NCBI RefSeq assembly: GCF_001766835.1
Contig: NZ_LKEU01000010.1
Location: 124,001-188,000, forward strand
DNA from: Acetobacterium wieringae
GTDB taxonomy: Bacteria > Bacillota > Clostridia > Eubacteriales > Eubacteriaceae
Length of the DNA stretch: 64,000 bases
Direction: 5' to 3'
Part shown: in pieces, positions 24,925 through 33,762 of the stretch
Layout: each line of letters begins with the position of its first letter
How positions within the stretch are numbered: the stretch's first letter is position 1
Program-made: the position numbers and the translations under genes
The notes under the pieces: model-generated
Seen by the model: only the letters and a program-made list of their open reading frames with translations
Database searches by the model: none
What the model was told of the DNA's origin: nothing

Positions 24925-25542
24925 TCATACCTGCCTGCTGTAATTTTCCCCAAATACTCTTATATGTTCATTTAAGTAACCCTTAATCTGTTCTTCGTTC
25001 TCAGGATTACAGTCGTATTGTTGAAACAGTAAAAGAATCGGGCCATAAAATTGAAGCGCAATGATTTCCGGATTTTCTTCCCTGAACAATTTACCTTCAA
25101 CGAGCTTGGCAAACGTCTTACTATGTTTATGAACCGCCCCTAATAAATAGGTCTCACCATACTGTCTGGCTGCTTGTTCATTGCCAAACTGTTCTCGCAT
25201 TAATAATTTTCTATAATTTGATACTAACGGATCTTTCGTAAAAAGAGAAAACAGATTCCAGGATATTTCACATAATTTTTCAAGTGATAATTCCTTATAT
25301 GCCTGTGCAACGTCTTCTGTAACTACCTCGGGAACTTCATTTTCCTGATAAACCAATTCGATTCGCTCTTTCATGCTCACCATGATACTGTCTAAAATGT
25401 CTTGTTTGTTTTTGAAATGCTTATATAGCGCACTCTCACGCACACCTACAGCACTTGCAATATCTCTTACTGATACGCCTGAAAAACCTTTCTGCGCAAA
25501 TAAATCCAACGAAATATATAATATTCGCTCCTTAGTATCCAT
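24925..25542 (-). CDS. TetR family regulator
   Basis: 205 residues from the ATG at 25542 (AAAGGAG upstream); the frame opens earlier but across the promoter. HTH: ILYISLDLFAQKGFSGVSVR then DIASAVGVRESALYKHFKNK. Its promoter is buried in a very long perfect palindrome, so strong autorepression is expected. The gene directly downstream, probably its former target, is a decayed hydrolase. Confidence 0.9.
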   Translation of the reverse strand: MDTKERILYISLDLFAQKGFSGVSVRDIASAVGVRESALYKHFKNKQDILDSIMVSMKERIELVYQENEVPEVVTEDVAQAYKELSLEKLCEISWNLFSLFTKDPLVSNYRKLLMREQFGNEQAARQYGETYLLGAVHKHSKTFAKLVEGKLFREENPEIIALQFYGPILLLFQQYDCNPENEEQIKGYLNEHIRVFGENYSRQV

Positions 25543-25566
25543 AATCGCTCCTTTAATCATGCACCA

Positions 25567-25617
25567 CAAGTGAACAAGTGTTAACCTAATAATAGTTAAC
25601 ACTTGTTCACTTGTCAA
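25567..25617 (-). promoter_or_regulatory. Promoter inside a perfect 19-bp inverted repeat
   Basis: Arms CAAGTGAACAAGTGTTAAC (25567-25585) and its exact reverse complement (25595-25613), with a 9-base spacer. On the minus strand TTGACA (25612-25617) and TATTAT lie 17 bp apart, with the -10 in the spacer. Likely TetR operator. Confidence 0.88.
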
Positions 25618-25632
25618 GCGCATTAATTAGAA

Positions 25633-25673
25633 AAATCCCCGCCTCAAGCTGCACACTTAAAGAGGCTGCGGGG
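25633..25673 (-). terminator. Probable terminator, minus strand
   Basis: CCCCGC / GCGGGG stem with an inner CTC/GAG pairing, followed on the minus strand by TTTTT. It would end leftward transcripts coming from the nitroreductase. Confidence 0.6.
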
Positions 25674-25713
25674 ACCACTCTGTTGGTTTATAACGGCATA
25701 AGCCGAATATCTT

Positions 25714-25790
25714 GACGTTTTAAATAGTCAGCGGTGGGTAGAATAATACTATCAAAGTGATTCCTGATCACAAAAGAAAGGAGCATTTAC
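25714..25790 (+). promoter_or_regulatory. Upstream region shared with the glutaredoxin gene
   Basis: GACGTTTTAAATAGTCAGCG, GTGGGTAGAATAATACTATCA and the following GATTCCTGATCAC with AAAGAAAGGAG are colinear with 18305-18382. Confidence 0.65.
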
Positions 25791-26021
25791 ATGAAAAAGT
25801 TCTTGGTTCTCTTGCTTGTGCTTACCCTCTTTTTGCTCTGCGGATGTACCTCCGGAACAAAAAGCAGTGGTGATTCTTCCTCCCAAACTGATCAGACATC
25901 CAACAGCACGTCTTTGAACAGCTTTGAAGTCAGTTCTTTTAAAACAAAAGATGGCAATGACTCCTACATGCGAATGGCCAGTATTGAATCATCTCGACGC
26001 TGCCAAATTAGAAAAACTTGA
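25791..26021 (+). CDS. Lipoprotein N-terminus, probably truncated
   Basis: 76 residues. A lipoprotein signal (KKFLVLLLVLTLFLLCGC, lipobox LLCGC) is followed by a Ser/Thr-rich linker and SFEVSSFKTKDGND, which resembles the start of a TlpA-like thioredoxin domain. The frame then runs into the 3' end of the convergent nitroreductase (14-base overlap) and stops, with a basic nonsense-like tail. Most likely a 5' fragment of a lipoprotein-thioredoxin gene. Its leader is a duplicate of the glutaredoxin leader. Confidence 0.55.
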   Translation: MKKFLVLLLVLTLFLLCGCTSGTKSSGDSSSQTDQTSNSTSLNSFEVSSFKTKDGNDSYMRMASIESSRRCQIRKT

Positions 26022-26547
26022 CAATCTCTGCAACTGTTTTTCTTTTGGGCATTTTAGGTTCCTGGGTGCCATAACCCAGTGCAATCACCGAAACGATGGT
26101 TTCATCTTGGCTGATTGACAGCATTTCCCGAATTTTATCGGCATCTCGAATACCCATGACTAAGGTATCCAAGCCCAGATCGATTGCCTTAAGGATCAAG
26201 TTTTCATTGTGTAAACCCAGATCATAAAGTCCCCAGCCGTTTCCCAGTTCATTGGTCGGTTCACCATCCGGGTTGAAGCCAGAATCATTTTTGACAAAGG
26301 TGGTCACAATCAACACTGGTGCATCTGCCGAATTCTTTGCATTAAACGGTGGTAGACAGGCTTCTTTAAATCTTGCCAGCGTTTCCTCGCTCTGAATAAC
26401 ATAATACCGGGCTGTTTGCGAATTTTTCCATGATGGCGCCAAAATCGCCGCCTCGAAAATTTGATTTAACGTGGCTTCATCAACCTTTTTATCCGGATCA
26501 TACTTTCTGACACTTCTTCTTAATTCTACAACTTCCTGAAACTCCAT
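26008..26547 (-). CDS. Nitroreductase family protein
   Basis: 179 residues. FMN-binding nitroreductase fold: RRSVRKYDPDKKVDE near residue 10, APSWKNSQTARYYVI, GLYDLGLHNENLILKAIDLG and a C-terminal VIALGYG. Uses NAD(P)H to reduce nitro or quinone-like compounds. GGGAGG precedes the ATG. It is divergent from an HxlR regulator, a common pairing in which the regulator controls the reductase. Confidence 0.92.
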   Translation of the reverse strand: MEFQEVVELRRSVRKYDPDKKVDEATLNQIFEAAILAPSWKNSQTARYYVIQSEETLARFKEACLPPFNAKNSADAPVLIVTTFVKNDSGFNPDGEPTNELGNGWGLYDLGLHNENLILKAIDLGLDTLVMGIRDADKIREMLSISQDETIVSVIALGYGTQEPKMPKRKTVAEIVKFF

Positions 26548-26732
26548 AATTACCTCCCGATTATTTTTGTTTATTATACCGCTTTTGGCCCAGTAAATAA
26601 CGTAATTATTCTTTTATTTGTTAAGACTAGCTTTGAATCTGTTATAATAATCTTAAGTATGCCAGGTTTTGCGCCCGTTAATTTTGTCCCGTCAAAAGAT
26701 GCAATGCCGATCATTAAAAAGAGGAGTTATCT

Positions 26733-27098
26733 ATGAAAATCCGCACGGACTACACCTGCCCACTTGAAATTGTCCACGACATTATCAAAGGTAAATGGAA
26801 AACCATTATCATTTTTCAAATGCGAGCTGGTGCTGTTACGCTTTCTCAACTGGAGAAAAGCATCGCCGGCATCAGTCAAAAGATGCTCCTGGAGCAGCTT
26901 AAAGAACTTCGCCATTTTGGCCTTGTCGCCAAAGAAAATGCCCCCGGTTATCCGCTTCATGTTGATTACTATCTCACCGAACGGGGCAAGCAGATCCTTA
27001 AAGCCATTGAAATTATGCAGGACGTTGGTATTGACTATATGGTTGAACATCATCTGACTGCAGTTTTGGATCAAAAAGGAATTTGTTATCCCCGCTAA
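26733..27098 (+). CDS. HxlR-type winged-helix regulator
   Basis: 121 residues. Family hallmarks: CPLEIVHDIIKGKWKTIIIF with the early Cys, the recognition part LEKSIAGISQKMLLEQLKEL and the wing VDYYLTERGKQIL. HxlR proteins often sense oxidants or electrophiles through the N-terminal Cys. TATAAT at ~26642 and GAGGAG precede it. Flanked by a divergent nitroreductase and a co-oriented isochorismatase-like gene. Confidence 0.92.
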   Translation: MKIRTDYTCPLEIVHDIIKGKWKTIIIFQMRAGAVTLSQLEKSIAGISQKMLLEQLKELRHFGLVAKENAPGYPLHVDYYLTERGKQILKAIEIMQDVGIDYMVEHHLTAVLDQKGICYPR

Positions 27099-27119
27099 TT
27101 GCCCGGGCATTTATCAGCC

Positions 27120-27169
27120 TACCCACAAAAAAGTGGGTAATTTACCTCCTACCCAAGATGAATTATACT
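27120..27169 (+). promoter_or_regulatory. Promoter and inverted repeat upstream of the isochorismatase-like gene
   Basis: TACCCAC-AAAAAA-GTGGGTA (27120-27139), then TTTACC, 17 bp, TATACT (27164-27169). CTACCCA recurs in the spacer. Placement just upstream of the -35 suits HxlR binding. Confidence 0.7.
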
Positions 27170-27193
27170 GTCGAAAACAAGGAGGTTTAAGAA

Positions 27194-27745
27194 ATGAAAA
27201 AAGCATTGCTCCTAATTGATATCCAAAATGATTATTTTACTGGTGGACGTTTTGAACTCAATCAAACTGATGCCGCTGCCCAAAACGCCCAAAGCGCATT
27301 GGCGCTCTTTCGGAAAAAAGGGCTCCCGGTTTTTCATGTTCAACACATCAACCAAAACCCGGAAGCACCCTTTTTTGTCGCTGCTACCGAAGGGGTCAAA
27401 ATCCATCCCCTGGTATCACCCTTACCTGGTGAAAGGGTGGTTATCAAACATACCCCGGATAGTTTTTTTAATACGGATTTATTACAACTGCTTAAGGAAT
27501 TGTCGATTGAGCAACTGGTGATCTGTGGCATGATGAGCCATATGTGTATTGACACAACGGTTCGTTCTGCCAAACGACTGGGATTTGCAATAGAATTATT
27601 GAGCGATGCCTGTACTACTAGAGATCTGCTCTGGGAAAATACTCCGGTTCCTGCTGCCCTTGTTCACGCCGCTTTTATGGCTGCTTTGCAAAACACCTTT
27701 GCTGATGTGAAGGATACCCATACTTTTATCAAATCCAATTCCTAA
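27194..27745 (+). CDS. Isochorismatase-like cysteine hydrolase
   Basis: 183 residues. Catalytic triad pattern: Asp in LLIDIQNDYF, Lys in VVIKHTPDSFF, Cys in VICGMMSHMCIDTT, with the cis-peptide GMMSH. AAGGAGG precedes the start. Substrate unknown (amide, carbamoyl or N-acyl compounds are usual). Probably regulated by the adjacent HxlR protein. Confidence 0.9.
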   Translation: MKKALLLIDIQNDYFTGGRFELNQTDAAAQNAQSALALFRKKGLPVFHVQHINQNPEAPFFVAATEGVKIHPLVSPLPGERVVIKHTPDSFFNTDLLQLLKELSIEQLVICGMMSHMCIDTTVRSAKRLGFAIELLSDACTTRDLLWENTPVPAALVHAAFMAALQNTFADVKDTHTFIKSNS

Positions 27746-27804
27746 AGATCGCCTGATCATTATCACCAGCGCTATTGCCGAAGGTAACGTTCTCACATCC
27801 AATG

Positions 27805-27881
27805 GGGCATGACAAACAAAATATCCCAATGTCATGCCCTGATCCAAGACAGAGTCTGCAAATCCTTTACTGGTCGCCATT
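27805..27881 (-). pseudogene. N-terminal tfoX remnant ending in a dispersed repeat copy
   Basis: From ATG 27880 the minus strand reads MATSKGFADSVLDQGMTLG, matching MATSKEFAEYVCDQLMAAG of the intact tfoX-like gene, then enters the dispersed repeat (GGCATGACAAACAAAATATC, 27806-27825) and loses similarity. Confidence 0.7.
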
Positions 27882-27939
27882 GTTGTCGCCTCATTTTGGG
27901 TTTATTATACCTCAAAAAATTGATTTAAAGAACTGACTA

Positions 27940-28479
27940 TTACCCATTTGCTCTGCGGTTAATAATGCAGATCTGCATGCTGGCCATCACATCCAAAGCT
28001 GCCGCATTCAAACAATCATCATTGCTGGCGACACAGCTGGCATCAACAATAATTTCCGCTTCCGGCAAAGCCGCCTTGGCCAGCACAGCATCCGAGATCA
28101 GACAAATATTTGACACCACCCCCACCAGCTCGACCTGGTCATAGTGGTTCGCCGCCAGAAACTCAGCCAGCTCCAGCGATCCAAAGGCGATCTTTTCAAT
28201 ACAGGTGTCGGTATCCCACCGCAGCTTTGCCACCTTGCCATAAAGCTCCCAACCGGGGGTTCCTTTGATACAGTGAACAACCGGTAAATTTCTGCCTTCC
28301 TGGGTGTTCAGATAATCGGCCGTATGGGTGTCATAGGTAAATAGAATTTCCTGGCCTTTCTGGCGATATGCCATTATTTTTTGGGCAATCGGTTCCTCAA
28401 GGAGTACCGCCTGGGGAAAGCCGAGAGCCCCATCCACAAAGTCATGCTGGTAATCAATGACAAGTAGAATGCTCTTCAT
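27940..28479 (-). CDS. Nicotinamidase/isochorismatase-like hydrolase
   Basis: 179 residues. Triad: Asp in LVIDYQHDFVDG, Lys in IEKIAFGS, Cys in VGVVSNICLISDAV. YDTHTADYL and the nearby VHCIKGTPGWEL (His and metal-site region) resemble PncA-type nicotinamidases more than the gene at 27194 does. If so it turns nicotinamide into nicotinate for NAD salvage. GGAG precedes the ATG. Confidence 0.88.
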   Translation of the reverse strand: MKSILLVIDYQHDFVDGALGFPQAVLLEEPIAQKIMAYRQKGQEILFTYDTHTADYLNTQEGRNLPVVHCIKGTPGWELYGKVAKLRWDTDTCIEKIAFGSLELAEFLAANHYDQVELVGVVSNICLISDAVLAKAALPEAEIIVDASCVASNDDCLNAAALDVMASMQICIINRRANG

Positions 28480-28529
28480 CTATTTCACGCTCCTTCTTTA
28501 TGCTGGTTGGATTCAGACTTCTAAATTTT

Positions 28530-28946
28530 TTACTCGCCAATGATTTTGACCAGCACCCGCTTATCCCGTTTGCCATCAAATTCAAAATAAAAAATCTGTT
28601 CCCACTGGCCAAAATCCAGCTTGCCGGCGGTGACGGCTACCACAGTTTCTCTTCCCATAATCGTTCGTTTCAAGTGGGCATCGGCATTATCTTCATAACC
28701 ATTATGCCGATACTGACTATAGGGCTTTTCCGGCGCTAGTTTTTCAAGCCAGAGCTCATAATCCTGATGCAAGCCACTCTCATCGTCATTAATAAAAACA
28801 CTGGCCGTAATATTCATCGCATTGACCAAAATCAGCCCTTCCTGAATGCCACTTTCTGCCAGGGCTTTCTCAACATCTCTGGTAATATTGACCAATCCTC
28901 TTCGTCTGGGCAAATTAAAATGCAACTCTTTGCGATAAGAAATCAT
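28530..28946 (-). CDS. yjbQ: YjbQ family protein (UPF0047)
   Basis: 138 residues, normal for the family. Motifs: [49 protein letters not shown] and the C-terminal RVLVKIIGE. The conserved His and Asp around DAHLK are the expected active-site or metal residues. Some members show thiamine-phosphate synthase activity in complementation, but the physiological role is unsettled. A C-terminal remnant of another copy lies at 19699-19748. Confidence 0.92.
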   Translation of the reverse strand: MISYRKELHFNLPRRRGLVNITRDVEKALAESGIQEGLILVNAMNITASVFINDDESGLHQDYELWLEKLAPEKPYSQYRHNGYEDNADAHLKRTIMGRETVVAVTAGKLDFGQWEQIFYFEFDGKRDKRVLVKIIGE

Positions 28947-29073
28947 TCTTGACTCTCCTTGTTTTTCTTTATTCTACTACTTTTTATCATAAAATTCAGC
29001 AATTTTTCAAAAGATGTTGATGGCATCGAATTTTCCATCGTATCCCCCGGACAAAGTCGGGATAAATTTACAT

Positions 29074-30252
29074 TTAATCCAAACAAACTTTTAAAATCCC
29101 AATCATTTCATCGATCTGTTTCTTCTCGATCACCAAGGGCGGTAGGAATCGCAATACATTTGGTCCGGCGGTGATGATAATCAGTCCCAGTTCCTGGGCT
29201 TTGGCGATGACATCTGCAACCGGTCGATCCAGTTCAAGGGCTTGCATTAAACCCATCCCGCGTCGTTCTTTGACTCCCGGATAGTCCCTGACCAGTTCAT
29301 CGAGTTTCGCTTCCAGATAGCTGCTGACTGCTGTGACATGAGTCAGCAAATCCGTCTCCTCATAGATATCCAAAACCACCGAAACGGCAGCTCCCGCCAG
29401 GGGATTAAAGCCGTAGGTGGTACCGTGATCCCCCGGTTCTAAAACCGCGGCAGCTTTTCCCCGGGCCGCAAACGCCCCGACAGGAATTCCGCATCCGAGG
29501 GCCTTGGCTGAAGTCACCACATCTGGGATGACGCCATATGCCTGGTAAGCGAACATTTCTCCCACCCGTCCCATGCCGCATTGGATTTCATCCAGCATCA
29601 ACAACAGATCATATTCTTCGCAAAGCTTTTTCACACCGCTTAAAAACTCGGCGGTGGTCGGATACAGGCCCCCTTCGCCCTGAACGGTTTCCATTAATAT
29701 GGCGCAGGTTTTTTCATTGATCTGCGCTTTGACACTGGCCAGATTATTAAACTGGGCAAACTTGATATTTGGCATCATCGGACCAAAAGCTTCCTGGTAT
29801 TTTGGCTGTCCGGTAACCGCCAACGCCCCCATGCTGCGGCCATGAAAGGAGTGATCCATGGCAATGATTTCGCCTGCGGGACTGCCAGTCTTATTAAAAT
29901 AAAATTTACGGGCAATCTTTAGCGCCCCTTCAATGGCTTCTGTTCCGGAATTGGTAAAAAACACCTTCTCCATTCCCGATACCTGAATAAACTTCTCGGC
30001 CGCCTCAGCGGATGGCTTGTTATAAAACAAGTTGGAGGTATGAATGAGTTGATCGATCTGGGTTTTCAAGGCTTCATTATATTTTTTGTTTTGATAACCT
30101 AAGGCAAACACGCCAATGCCCGCTGCAAAATCAAGATATTTTTTTCCTGCATCGTCAACGAGATAAACCCCTTCCCCGGATTCTAATACAATCGGATAAC
30201 GATTATATGTTTTTAAGAAATAGTTGTCAGCTTTTTTAATGGTCTGATTCAT
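29074..30252 (-). CDS. argD: Acetylornithine/ornithine aminotransferase-like enzyme
   Basis: 392 residues from the ATG at 30252 (AAAGGA upstream). Class-III PLP aminotransferase: TNSGTEAIEGALKIARKFYF, HSFHGRSMGALAVTGQPKYQ, LDEIQCGMGRVG, Schiff-base Lys in VVTSAKALGCGIPVGA, and GDHGTTYGFNPLAGAA. ArgD makes N-acetylornithine from the semialdehyde in arginine synthesis. The Tyr-Gly-Phe in place of the usual FGGNPL and the lack of other arg genes leave room for another omega-amino substrate. Divergent from a MarR gene with mirror-image promoters. Confidence 0.85.
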   Translation of the reverse strand: MNQTIKKADNYFLKTYNRYPIVLESGEGVYLVDDAGKKYLDFAAGIGVFALGYQNKKYNEALKTQIDQLIHTSNLFYNKPSAEAAEKFIQVSGMEKVFFTNSGTEAIEGALKIARKFYFNKTGSPAGEIIAMDHSFHGRSMGALAVTGQPKYQEAFGPMMPNIKFAQFNNLASVKAQINEKTCAILMETVQGEGGLYPTTAEFLSGVKKLCEEYDLLLMLDEIQCGMGRVGEMFAYQAYGVIPDVVTSAKALGCGIPVGAFAARGKAAAVLEPGDHGTTYGFNPLAGAAVSVVLDIYEETDLLTHVTAVSSYLEAKLDELVRDYPGVKERRGMGLMQALELDRPVADVIAKAQELGLIIITAGPNVLRFLPPLVIEKKQIDEMIGILKVCLD

Positions 30253-30283
30253 TATTTTACACGTCCTTTCAAATTTGTTTGTA

Positions 30284-30367
30284 ATTGTAACATACGGCTC
30301 TTTTAATTGCAAGTAACAACTATTGCTTTTATCAAATATTGCAAGCGCAAATCAAACATGCTACAAT
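30284..30367. promoter_or_regulatory. Mirror-image divergent promoters argD/marR
   Basis: Minus: TTGCAA (30307-30312), 17 bp, TACAAT (30284-30289). Plus: TTGCAA (30339-30344), 17 bp, TACAAT (30362-30367). The identical boxes suggest control by one regulator, presumably the MarR protein. Confidence 0.8.
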
Positions 30368-30394
30368 AAACACAGCTTAAAGGAGGTGGCTGTT

Positions 30395-30835
30395 ATGAAT
30401 CGAGCACAACCAAAACAATTTAGAGAACAAATACGAATCCTGGAGCGAAAACTGGGACTCTTGAAAAAAAATAATGGCAGCTGCTGCGCCGCCGTTCTGA
30501 CCCTGGCCCAATGCCATGCTGTAGTGGAAATCGGCCGTATTAATAGCATTTCTTTAAAGGACTTAGCCGTCATCCTGGCCATCGATATAAGCACCACCAG
30601 CCGCACCGTGGACGGACTTGTAAAAAAGGGATATGTCCAACGCACCCCTTCACTTGAAGATCGGCGCAGTGTTGACATATCCCTGACTGAATCTGGTATG
30701 GTTATATTTGAAACGATTGAAAGCAATAACGATACTTTTTTTGCAGATATTTTTGATAACATCCCCAATGAAGAAAAAATGAATGTCCTTCATGCCCTTG
30801 ACGTCATTCTGGCCGCTTTTGATCAGGAATCTTAA
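30395..30835 (+). CDS. MarR family regulator
   Basis: 146 residues from the ATG at 30395, 7 bases after AAAGGAGG. Winged helix: LTLAQCHAVVEIGRINSISL, KDLAVILAIDISTTSRTVDG then LVKKGYVQRTPSLEDRRSVD, with the typical DRR wing. An N-terminal NNGSCCAAV holds two adjacent cysteines that could sense redox state. Divergent from argD. Confidence 0.88.
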   Translation: MNRAQPKQFREQIRILERKLGLLKKNNGSCCAAVLTLAQCHAVVEIGRINSISLKDLAVILAIDISTTSRTVDGLVKKGYVQRTPSLEDRRSVDISLTESGMVIFETIESNNDTFFADIFDNIPNEEKMNVLHALDVILAAFDQES

Positions 30836-30864
30836 GCCCGGTTGCTATAATTAAGTCCCCCCTG

Positions 30865-33753
30865 CTACTCGCGTTCTTTTAAAATCTCTACCAGGGAAAT
30901 CTTTTTCAAATGTCTGCCGACCATAAAATTCACGATGGCGTAAGCACTTAAAATAATCGCCACCATGATCAGATAGGATTGGGGTGACATGGTGGCATTC
31001 ATGCCAGCTGAAACATTGGATACCATATAAGGGTAAATCTTATTAATTATCATTTTAGAGGCCGGAATGGCAATAAGGGTCGTGAGCGCAACCGTATAAA
31101 AGGTGGTGCCCAGGTATAGCTTTTTTATTTCCCGTTCATTATAACCAAACACCTTGATTAACGAAATGCTGAAGGCTGATTTATCAATCATCATTTTTAC
31201 CAGTAAATACATCACAATCGCAAAAAGTAGTACCGATGCGGCCAGAATGGTAATTACTAACCCATACATCATGGTGAACATTTGTCTGGCCGCAGCGACC
31301 ATTTTATCGACCGTTATGACCGTAGCGATTCTTCCGGCTTCAATATCCAGTTCCTGATCAGACATCAGGGTATTATAGTAGTCCTCTTCCTGTCCAAACA
31401 GCTCACGCATATCTTTAATATCCATGAAAATATAGAGGCCACTGGCAAAATTTACCACCGCTTTAACCCTAAAATTATAATTTCGATCGGTCAGATTATC
31501 GAAAAGGGTAATTTCATCTCCGACCCGATAACCGAACTTACTGGCGACCGAGTCAGAAATGACCACCTCATTTTTTTCGCCATCCAGCGAAAAATCAAAA
31601 TAGGGGTTTTGATCATCAATGCCCTGAACCGTCACGTCCATCTCCCCCCCGGTCAAATAAAGGTCTGCGGTTAAAGACTCGGTATAAGCTTTAGTGGCAT
31701 CAGTGGGGGCCGTTTCCATCGGATACTTCAGCAAGTAAAGATAATTGTACTCAACGTCGGATGCCACATTATTGACATAGGCACTAATACTCCCATAAAT
31801 ACTAAAGCCAAAAACCATCAGTAGAATAGCAATAGAAAGTCCACAAAACAGGGTGATGTTTCCCCGGATTTCACGTAATAATTGTCGAATCCGATAGCGA
31901 TTAATAAAACCCATCTCCTTCAGGTCGATACTTGTCAGCTGATGCTGTTTCTTTTCTCGTCTGAGCAATTTAAGCGGCGCTAAGGATAGTTTGCTGTTGA
32001 TAACTGTATAATTGACAAGCAAAGCAATCAGGATCGGTAGCAAAACACCATAAATCAAAAGATAGGGTGGAAATACCATGGCATATCCGGGATAAGAATA
32101 GTAGGCAACATTCTCCTTAATATTTTCGCCAATCAGCATAAACCCTAAGCCGGTCCCCAGCAGTGCTGATGCAGTGACAACCAGCATCGGCAGGATCATA
32201 AAATGTTTGAGTAGTTCTTTTTTTACATAACCCATTGAATAGAGCGCCCCGATCACGGCACTTTCCTTATCGATGGTATGAATCACAAATACTGAAATCA
32301 TATAGGCAATTAGGGTGAGTATAATAACTCCCGCAATTAAAGCGGAGTTTTTATTGATGGCGGCATCGCTTTTACAGCTTGTAATCCGTTGATTATCACC
32401 AGCTTCTAAAAAAGTGATTAGATTGACATATTGATAAGCCATATTTTCATTGATAAAATTGGTGACCTGATTTTTTAGTTCTCCCATTCCACTGTTTAAC
32501 TCGGCCGAGCCATTACTCAAGGTATTGACCCCATTTGCCACAGCCTCACTGCCTTGATGCAGACTATCTGCGCCTGCTGACAATTCCACCGACCCGGAAT
32601 AGGCCGATTCGACACCATTGGTATAGGCTGTTAGTCCATCTTTAAAGGCTTTGTAGCTATCCAGTTGCGCTTTCATGGTATTTAGCACAATCACAGTATT
32701 CGCATCGGAGCCGTCAATGGTTTTGATTAAGCTGTCAATCACGCTGCTGTAATTATCGCCGGTAACCGTGACTGTCATCCCCATATTTGCAAATTCACTA
32801 TTTACCTGCGCAAGCATCCCCTGAAAAACATCGTCAGCTGCTTGATTTAAAGTAGTATTGGAATTTGTCAATTCTTCTAAACCTGAGCTCAATTGATCGG
32901 TGCCACTTACCAGACTGCCTGCTCCTTCTGCCAATTCATTGCTTCCCTGTTTGAGTGAGTTGGCTCCATTTGCCAGTTTTTGCGTCCCATCTGCCAGATC
33001 ATTAACGCCACCGGATAAATCATTCTTGCCTTTTTCAATGGTATCGATGATTTCTTGCATATATTTATTGGCGACCTTTGTTTTATCAAAATCCAGATCA
33101 ACTAATTTTTCTTTTAGTTCTGAATCAGTCAGTTTCCCATCCAATTTATAGCTATAATTATATTCAACATTGATATCTTCTGCTAACAGTTGATTAAATT
33201 CCGACTCAGATACAAATCCGATGCTGAATTGTTTTAAATCCGCCAACACGTCCGAAACATTTTGGACAACATTGGAATAATCCGGCACTGTTCCGATCCC
33301 GGTCACCTGATAATTCTTTTGATCTACCTCAATAGATTGGCCAACCCTTATTCCATGCTTTTCGGCATAGTGTTTCTCCAGAACGATTTCACCCCTATGA
33401 TCGGCCAGTCGTCCCTCTTCCAGCTCAATAGTATTGATACTATTTCGATTCTTAAAAATCCTGAGAACCGATTTCTCTGGACCGGACAAATCAACATAGA
33501 AGGCTGCTTCGGTTCTTGCGCCCATTTTTTCAAGTTCCTGCTGCTGGTTTTCGGTTAGGGGAACATAAACCGAAAATTCTCCGTCTTCCAGTTGATTCTT
33601 TTCATTATTTTTATCAATCGTATAATTGACCACATCCGTAGAGCCAGCCATACTCACGACCAACCCCAGCGAAAAGATGATTAAAAATGCCAATGCTCCA
33701 TATCGTGCCCAGTTTTCTTTTAACTCCCTGATGATTCGCTTATTCAAAATCAT
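30865..33753 (-). CDS. ABC transporter permease, FtsX type, with large extracytoplasmic domain
   Basis: 962 residues. An N-terminal helix (YGALAFLIIFSLGLVVSMAG) leads to an extracellular region with MacB-like sequence (VVLEKHYAEKHGIRVGQSIE-type) and, around residues 240-430, heptad-like L-x2-G repeats (LADGTQKLANGANSLKQGSN) of the kind seen in YhgE/Pip proteins. FtsX-type membrane blocks follow near 470-600 and 840-955. Acts with the adjacent ATPase, 9 bases away, probably exporting or extracting a hydrophobic or peptide substrate. The operon seems TetR-controlled. Confidence 0.9.
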   Translation of the reverse strand: MILNKRIIRELKENWARYGALAFLIIFSLGLVVSMAGSTDVVNYTIDKNNEKNQLEDGEFSVYVPLTENQQQELEKMGARTEAAFYVDLSGPEKSVLRIFKNRNSINTIELEEGRLADHRGEIVLEKHYAEKHGIRVGQSIEVDQKNYQVTGIGTVPDYSNVVQNVSDVLADLKQFSIGFVSESEFNQLLAEDINVEYNYSYKLDGKLTDSELKEKLVDLDFDKTKVANKYMQEIIDTIEKGKNDLSGGVNDLADGTQKLANGANSLKQGSNELAEGAGSLVSGTDQLSSGLEELTNSNTTLNQAADDVFQGMLAQVNSEFANMGMTVTVTGDNYSSVIDSLIKTIDGSDANTVIVLNTMKAQLDSYKAFKDGLTAYTNGVESAYSGSVELSAGADSLHQGSEAVANGVNTLSNGSAELNSGMGELKNQVTNFINENMAYQYVNLITFLEAGDNQRITSCKSDAAINKNSALIAGVIILTLIAYMISVFVIHTIDKESAVIGALYSMGYVKKELLKHFMILPMLVVTASALLGTGLGFMLIGENIKENVAYYSYPGYAMVFPPYLLIYGVLLPILIALLVNYTVINSKLSLAPLKLLRREKKQHQLTSIDLKEMGFINRYRIRQLLREIRGNITLFCGLSIAILLMVFGFSIYGSISAYVNNVASDVEYNYLYLLKYPMETAPTDATKAYTESLTADLYLTGGEMDVTVQGIDDQNPYFDFSLDGEKNEVVISDSVASKFGYRVGDEITLFDNLTDRNYNFRVKAVVNFASGLYIFMDIKDMRELFGQEEDYYNTLMSDQELDIEAGRIATVITVDKMVAAARQMFTMMYGLVITILAASVLLFAIVMYLLVKMMIDKSAFSISLIKVFGYNEREIKKLYLGTTFYTVALTTLIAIPASKMIINKIYPYMVSNVSAGMNATMSPQSYLIMVAIILSAYAIVNFMVGRHLKKISLVEILKERE

Positions 33754-33762
33754 TGAAATAAC

